In this document: positions 58,660-64,000 of the stretch, in pieces
Layout of the letters: every line of letters begins with the position of its first letter
Numbering within the stretch: position 1 is the first letter of the stretch
Assembly (NCBI GenBank): GCA_019055375.1
Contig: JAHQIW010007084.1
Coordinates: forward strand, 1-64,000
DNA length: 64,000 bases
Reading direction: 5' to 3'
Source: Parelaphostrongylus tenuis
Lineage: Eukaryota > Nematoda > Chromadorea > Rhabditida > Metastrongylidae
Translations under genes and position numbers: made by a program
Notes under the pieces: generated by a model
Told to the model about the DNA's origin: nothing
Databases searched by the model: none
The model's input: only the letters and a program-made list of their open reading frames with translations

Positions 58660-59128
58660 GTTGGTTGACGGTCTTAAAGGTAAGAGTGAATGAGACAGCA
58701 CGCTTGCCCTACAAATCCGCGAACGTTCGATTAACCTCTTTCTTTCACCAACTCCCGTTTGTAGAACAGCGGTTGCGCCATCAAGGACAATCTCATTTTT
58801 CTATAATAAATATCGTCTTAATACATTCTCAAGACAATAAATAATTTATTGATTAATGACATAGGAAAGAAAGAATTCTGCCTCATTGCTTAGAATGATA
58901 CTGTCGAAAAACCGATTGCTCAGTCAACTTTGTGGAAAAACGTTTTGCCTTTCAGAGCAACAAAGTCCGAAGTAGAGCCTACTTTTCAATATAAACGCAT
59001 TTGAGAAAAATACTATCATGTTGCTCTTCTAAATTTATCTAATTCTGTGCTCCGTTCGGCGAACAGGATCAAAAATGTTAAAATGAGGGAATTAAAAGAC
59101 TAAAAATGTATTTCTTTTTTTTCTATAG

Positions 59129-61232
59129 CGCAACTTTTCAAAAGAACCATTCCCAATCGGTGATGTGACTTTTTCTGTTATTATTTTTTACACGATCCGA
59201 CGTTAAATGTACCACAATGCGTGGATCCCAGTATCTCGTGCGTTTGATTTTTATTCCTAGCATCTTCCGTTTTTGAAGGACTTAGAGCTTTTTGCCTGCG
59301 GTTTCTAATGCTGCTTGACGTTCTGCTCTTCGTTGTGAATATTGTCGAGTGCTGAATGATGTGATTCTTTGTAGAGTCCTGAGAGCTACGCTAGGACGTT
59401 CGCACGTAGATTACATGGAATCATCTTTTTCCAAGGAAATTTGACACCAGTTTATCGACTCAGAAGAATGAGAGGTTGGTTGGTTTGGTGGGTAGTGAAA
59501 CCAAGGCCTAAGTGATTTGGACCGTCCTCATGGTAAAGGGGGTTGCTACAAGACCTCTAGCTGCTCTATTTACGGTAGGGCTTTACGTACTGCAGTCCAA
59601 CCAATCATTAACTTTATTTTCGAATTAACAATGTCTTACAGTGGATCTGCTATAAAAAGGTATGCTTTCGATCAAGACGACGGAAGATATTAACATTCCC
59701 TCGGTGACTTGATGATAGATAATAATTCGTGATGTTTCACTTGGATTGGGATGGCGGAAGAGCACTCTTATAGTGCAAATGAAATTTTTTTTTGCTATTT
59801 GCGGACGGCAACATAGTCGACATCGAAGGTTGCGAGCGATTTTCGTTACTTATTGCGAAGTTTTTTCTTGTTTCGAGCAAAACTTTGGGTTCTTTGTAGT
59901 GTTTCAACGAAACATAAGTTTCTCTAGACGTTCATGAACTTTTTGTGTATATGTAACTCTTATATATGAATAAATCTCCGGATGTGGAACGCGTTGTTTT
60001 CGCTTTTACAGCGTAATATGAAACCTCTTCAAGACCAGTTCAGCTTCAGAATCGTCGAGATTTGTGCTACCGAAAGAATGTTGGTATAGTTTAATAAATA
60101 GCGATCCATAGCTATAGATCTCAGCCGAGCATACGATGCAAACCTAGTAAGAAACATAGTTTTATTTTCGCTGCCACAGCGTAATGAGTAAACATTTGCA
60201 GAAAGTAAGCACAATATTGAAATTACCAAGATTCAAGCTTTCGAACGACCTCTAAAATTGAAAAAGGCTTTTGAGAAGAGCTAGAGTGTCGAAAGACCCC
60301 ACCGTCCGCGAAAAGTTAGGAAGTAAAAGACGTAGTTTTGCAGTAGCTCACGTTTCGTGAGTAAATAACGCGCTGCTATCTACAGTTTCCATTCTTTCTG
60401 ACACTCTTCTTATTTGTGATAGTATCTCTACTAAGATATAATGAATGGTAATTCGCAACAAATACCTTGGAGCACGGCGCAAAGAGCGCGTGTGGCGCAG
60501 TGGTCAGAGGTTCTCGACGACACGGATCGTTGATCAATCGATGATGTATTGCTCGATCCTTCGCTCAGGCTCACCAAGCCCTCCATACCTCTAAGGTCGC
60601 TGATTTGCTACCGACTTGTCTGGAAGTATAGCAACACTCACTTAATACGTCAGTGGACCAGCGCGAGTCATTGAGAAGGTCAAATGTGTATTCAATCACC
60701 TCAAACGAATCTAGAATTTGAAGACGAATGTATGGCGCATTCCTTAGGAACTGAGCACGCCGAGAGCTTTATCCTTCACCTTAGAGCGTTCTAGTTCCTA
60801 TTATTTGTGAAACTCACGAAAATACTCTGTTTTACGCTATGATGGGCTTTCTGCGATGTCGAATTCTCTAATAGTCGCTGAAAAGTGCTCATTTCTTTCC
60901 AAATTTCTTTTCAAATTTTGTCCAGCAGAAAAGCATTGTGATAATAGCGAGTATCCTTTGTCATTATCAGACTCAAAATATGCACATCTCATAGAAAAAA
61001 ATCGACTCAACTGATGAGGGGCACGGCTTGTGAAGAAGAGCGAGTCATTGTGAATTAGATAAAATATTTGAATGGTAATCCGAATTACTTACAGAGACGC
61101 TACTTCAAGCCTATGTATCAGACGGACCATTACGATAATTCGGTATGTTTCGTACATTTCCAACTGCATTGAAAAGCATAGTGAATTCGTCTTCAGCTGT
61201 TTCCTTCACAATTGTTTTCTCGATATGTTTGA
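59129..61232 (+). CDS. 3' end of a plus-strand gene, unknown function
   Basis: Five exons fit in phase: 59,129-59,159, 59,261-59,300, 59,375-59,405, 61,095-61,142 and 61,197-61,232 (phases 1, 2, 0, 0). Acceptors are good (TTCTATAG, TTCCTAG, TTTGTAG, CTTACAG, CTTCAG), and introns are 101, 74, 1,689 and 54 nt. The reading is NFSKEPFPI, ASSVFEGLRAFCLRVLR, ATLGRSHRRYFKPMYQ, TDHYDNSLFPSQLFSRYV and stop. It is rich in basic and aromatic residues, and I recognise no domain. AATAAA at 61,328 is a suitable poly(A) signal. A possible 16-nt exon at 58,956-58,971 would precede it in phase, and the true 5' end was not found. The long intron holds a MITE and a SINE. Individual exons are short, so this is a moderate-confidence call. 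Confidence 0.45.
59795..60316. mobile_element. MITE of the GCGGAC family
   Basis: The left end CTATTTGCGGACGGCAAC and right end CACCGTCCGCGAAAAG are imperfect inverted repeats with a GCGGACGG core. The interior shares GCGATTTTCGTTACTTATTG, TTTTCGCTTTTACAGCGTAA and CAAGATTCAAGCTTTCGAAC with the 20,005 copy. It lies in the last long intron of the gene at 59,129-61,232. Confidence 0.65.
60485..60785 (+). repeat. SINE family 1 copy
   Basis: GCGCGTGTGGCGCAGTGGTC head with a perfect A box, CAGGCTCACCAAGCCCTCCA, ACCGACTTGTCTGGAAG and GAAGACGAATGTATGGCGCA. It is one of the most complete members. Confidence 0.85.
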
Positions 61233-61327
61233 TACGCTGAGCCGTTGAACATTTCCTTTTCTTTATAGTTCATTCTAAGGAAAATTAAGTATGTCTACAT
61301 GCATCACTTGTGCTGGTCACCATTTAT

Positions 61328-61333
61328 AATAAA
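61328..61333 (+). terminator. Candidate poly(A) signal
   Basis: AATAAA lies 96 bases after the stop codon at 61,232, in the gap between two convergent genes. Confidence 0.5.
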
Positions 61334-61512
61334 GCTTTGTTTCGCCACTTTTCTCATGTAGAAAATTACGATCAGTGTCATATAACTGCATAGAAAGTCT
61401 GCAATTTTTAGTAGTTTGGACGAGTAGCCAGTATCGGATCATCTGTATGGTTTCACATAAAGGCTAAATTGAGCTCCGCAGATCTTCATGCTCCACGCAT
61501 TAAACATGTGTC

Positions 61513-62040
61513 CTATGTGCTTTCAGTGACTTCCAAGTAGTGGTTGCTTACTCTATCACTGGCTTTTATCCGAAGAGGCGTGCAAAATGTCACTTTGGAT
61601 TTGCGAAAGCGTACAGAATTGCGTATATCGGATATGGTTATGTATGCACCAAGAGTATACTCTAAATACGATATATCAGAAACATGAACTGTGCCACTTG
61701 AGTTCAACTGCTTATCAAAGAAAACATCTCTCGGAGCGTCTTCAACTTCTATTCATCACCATTAAGGAACTACATACAACTACGCGATTGCTCGATAAAC
61801 TTTCCACTTGGTTGGGCAGCCATCACTTTTCTTAGGACAGATGCGTCTACAAGAATTTTTTTTTATGATAAAGAATGGCGCAGTAGGTATTGATTAGTTG
61901 GTTTTATTATATCAATTATGTTTCGTCGTTTGCAATTACTTTTCTTGATGTTGTGTACACCCAAGGTTCACTATATATACCGAATATGTTCTCGAAATAG
62001 CAGTAGTTTTCCTATAGTCACACCACTGTAAATGCTTATA
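61513..62040 (-). CDS. 3' part of a cysteine-containing protein, unknown function
   Basis: Minus-strand exons 62,040-61,981, 61,846-61,801 and 61,707-61,513 join in phases 2 and 0, with introns of 134 and 93 nt (acceptors CTTTAG, CTTGTAG, AAGCAG). The product reads ISIYSGVTIGKLLLFREHI, RRICPKKSDGCPTKWK, LNSSGTVHVSDISYLEYT, LGAYITISDIRNSVRF, then KSKVTFCTPLRIKASD, and ends LEVTEST. Alternating hydrophobic residues suggest a beta-rich extracellular domain with three cysteines (two in RICPK/DGCPT, one in VTFCTP). An N-linked glycosylation site is possible at NSS. The first exon starts one base into a codon, so at least one upstream exon is missing. It is convergent with the gene ending at 61,232. 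No family assigned. Confidence 0.45.
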
Positions 62041-62218
62041 CTAAAGAGAACGTCAGATCGGAGCTCAAACAATGATCCCTCAGATCCTACGAACTATGTT
62101 CGATAGTCGATCAAGCGAAAGTATGACTGATAGCGATTGAACAGTGCCTTTCCGGATCATTGCCGTCCAGTTGTGTGATTTAGAGTGCGGAATCAGATCG
62201 TAGCGGGATTAGGGGATC

Positions 62219-63527
62219 ATGGAACGAGAGAGTAGTACGACGAAGGAATCAGCACATAGCCATTCCATCGACCCCAACTACTGTCCACCTAACCCTAATG
62301 ATGATGCCGAGCTATTCCAACATATTCAGCACCTTCTTGATGTACGCTGCATTATTTCGTTGTGGTAGGCATTTTTCAAAAAACTACTTATTCATGGTGC
62401 AGAAAAATTTTGAAGTAGAAAAGTTATGTAAACAGATTTATTAAGGGTTATGTTGTCTACCTTTTGGGGCGTACAGTCCGACATTTGCTGGTTAGTTGAT
62501 ATGATTATTCTTTTCTTCTATATAAAATATGAAATATCGAAGGTTCTATGAAATGAACTCAATCACGTCAATAGATACTTTTCAAGCACAATTTTCTCCT
62601 TTTCACAACATTGCCGGTATTTTCTACAAAAACTGTAATTCCTTTAGATTATATGAGATTCAATTCAACAACTTCGTCAATTTATTCACTGTCAAGTAAG
62701 GACAGTTGCAAACGTTCTGAAATCCGTTTCGATTTTGTGGACGGAGTTGATTTACCCACAAAGGGCGTGCCATGCATCCAATCCTATTAAGTGTTGTAAA
62801 TAATGACTCATCGCATATCTGACTTTGCAATAACTTACGGTGACTCTACTCTCGAGATCGAACCAAAGACGATGATTGGAATACGGTGCGCGTTTAACTA
62901 TTTCATTACCCACTCTTCAAGTCTGAACTGATAGCGTTAGAATATATATATATATATAAATTTATATATATATATATAATATTATGTATATATAATATAT
63001 ATAATATATATAATATATATATAATATATATAATATATATATATAATATATATATATACATATATACACATATTGTATCTTCGTATGTTTACCTAGATAA
63101 ATCAGCTTTTTCGACTAGCAGTCATGAATTTTTATTAGTCCCTGTTCACTGGAAATGCTTCAAAGATTACGAAGAATATGCGTTTCCAAACGACATTTCA
63201 CAAATTTGAAATAGTTATAGCAACACCCTTTTGAATATTGATAAAATTCAAATCATAACGTAGGTATTTTAGGCGCATTTACTGTTTTCGATCTGTCTTA
63301 TAAGAACTGTGCCCGAAATGAAGAATACACCATGGTATTATACAGATAACATTGCGCAAAAGAAGCAAGCGCTAATGTGGTGCTTTCAACTCTTTCAGAG
63401 TGTAAAATTTGTTGACATCTTTAGGACACTGATTGAAAGTCTCTTAACGTTCTGTCAAGCCGTTGATGATATCAGAAATTATCGTGAATATGGTTCGCAG
63501 AATATCGTGATCTCACCGTTGCCTTAA
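62219..63527 (+). CDS. Tentative two-exon gene, unknown function (83 aa)
   Basis: Exon 1 (62,219-62,341) starts MERESSTTKESAHSHSIDP, continues NYCPPNPNDDAELFQHI and ends at a GTACGC donor in phase 0. A fitting acceptor (CTCTTTCAG) opens exon 2 at 63,399: SVKFVDIFRTLIESLLTF, then CQAVDDIRNYREYGSQN and stop at 63,527. The joined product is polar and mostly helical in character, with no signal peptide. The intron of 1,057 nt holds a decayed SINE and a TA microsatellite. A 55-nt segment at 62,648-62,702 with good borders could be an additional exon but does not fit the phase. Both exons may be chance open frames. Confidence 0.3.
62755..62935 (-). repeat. SINE family 1 relic, reversed
   Basis: GGGCGTGCCATGCATCCAAT, then TCTCGAGATCGAACCAAAGA (B box in reverse) and GAATACGGTGCGCGTTTAAC. 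The central part is missing. Confidence 0.5.
62941..63072. repeat. TA-rich microsatellite
   Basis: About 130 bases of nearly pure AT/TA units (TATATATATATATAATAT) with occasional single-base interruptions. Confidence 0.95.
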
Positions 63528-64000
63528 CGTTAAGTTGGTGTCTAACGTCAAGTTGGTACTGGAAAAAATTATTTTTTTCTCATTGGCAGCACTATGAACT
63601 GGTGGCTGCAACGATCACCATTGCTGTAGTTAAATACTGAGAGAACGGTGTTTACGCAGAAATTCATTTTCTCTTCTCCATACATTACCATCGAGATTTG
63701 ATAAAAAGATGCATGTCGTCCGCATTTCCTGGCCAACATTCAAAATGAAACTGACAAACAATTTCTTCAGTATTTTATTCAAATCGATAATGTGCCATTC
63801 TCAAGAGATGTGAAGAAATATAATACATGGTAAGGTAGTATTAGAATTGGAACAATCAGTGAGATTTAAGTAGCATTTACAAATCAGATCATCTAAAAGT
63901 TTCTCGCACTGATTCTCTTAAGATCTGAAGGCTTATGCTCAATTGTACTCACTACTTCCATATGATTATAAGCCCCAGTTTGAAAAAAAATGATGGTCCG

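Noticed and set aside
62648..62702. Exon-like segment with CCTTTAG acceptor and GTAAGG donor
   Set aside because: Neither open frame fits the phase of the exons on either side (62,341 and 63,399), and part of the flank is a SINE relic.
1..64000. CRISPR arrays, bacterial defence islands or prophage
   Set aside because: The only long tandem array has a 225-bp unit with no spacer structure. Genes are intron-split and animal-like, so no prokaryotic system is present.

Overview
The window is eukaryotic and reads as genomic DNA of a clade V nematode, most likely a strongylid (hookworm-like) worm. The evidence is split genes with many 40-100 nt introns and TTTCAG/TTTTAG-type acceptors, acceptor-like AGs a few bases before several start codons (as at spliced-leader sites), a few very long repeat-filled introns, and proteins that read as animal orthologues (KDEL receptor, Flower, DDAH fold). 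There is no bacterial operon structure, rRNA, CRISPR array or plasmid feature. The species call is inference. Exon models were built by hand from splice signals, reading phase and recalled protein families; no search was run.

Layout. Bases 1 to about 11,563 are one satellite array of a 225-bp monomer. It is nearly perfect at the left edge and increasingly scrambled toward its right border. Bases 11,600-16,790 are a repeat graveyard of tRNA-derived SINEs and a mariner relic. Two small minus-strand genes of unknown function follow (16,795-17,943). Then come a plus-strand Flower/CACFD1 gene (18,649-25,561, 5 exons), a minus-strand DDAH-like gene (26,186-27,547, 7 exons), 6 kb of repeats, and a plus-strand KDEL receptor gene (33,735-42,170, 5 exons over 8.4 kb). 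After a LINE/Penelope/SINE-rich stretch come an 11-exon minus-strand gene whose residue pattern recalls an arginine-less RhoGAP fold (47,957-50,512), a partial minus-strand gene that ends inside a MITE (51,265-51,598), a large inverted repeat, and a minus-strand secreted protein with three lustrin-type cysteine-rich repeats (53,118-58,659). Next are the 3' end of a plus-strand gene of unknown function (59,129-61,232), a convergent cysteine-containing minus-strand gene (61,513-62,040), and a tentative plus-strand two-exon gene (62,219-63,527).

How the parts relate. The named genes are independent housekeeping or secretory functions: KDELR retrieves ER residents, Flower is a vesicle/plasma-membrane protein, and the DDAH-like protein has the fold of methylarginine hydrolases but has lost its catalytic residues. 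What dominates the window is repeat biology. There are at least five tRNA-derived SINE families, MITEs with a GCGGAC-containing terminal inverted repeat, fold-back pairs of SINEs, and remnants of mariner, RTE-type LINE and Penelope elements. Most sit in long introns. The most interesting observations are the predicted DDAH pseudoenzyme, the MITE that supplies a gene's stop codon, the small genes with no recognisable family, and the homogenisation gradient at the satellite edge.
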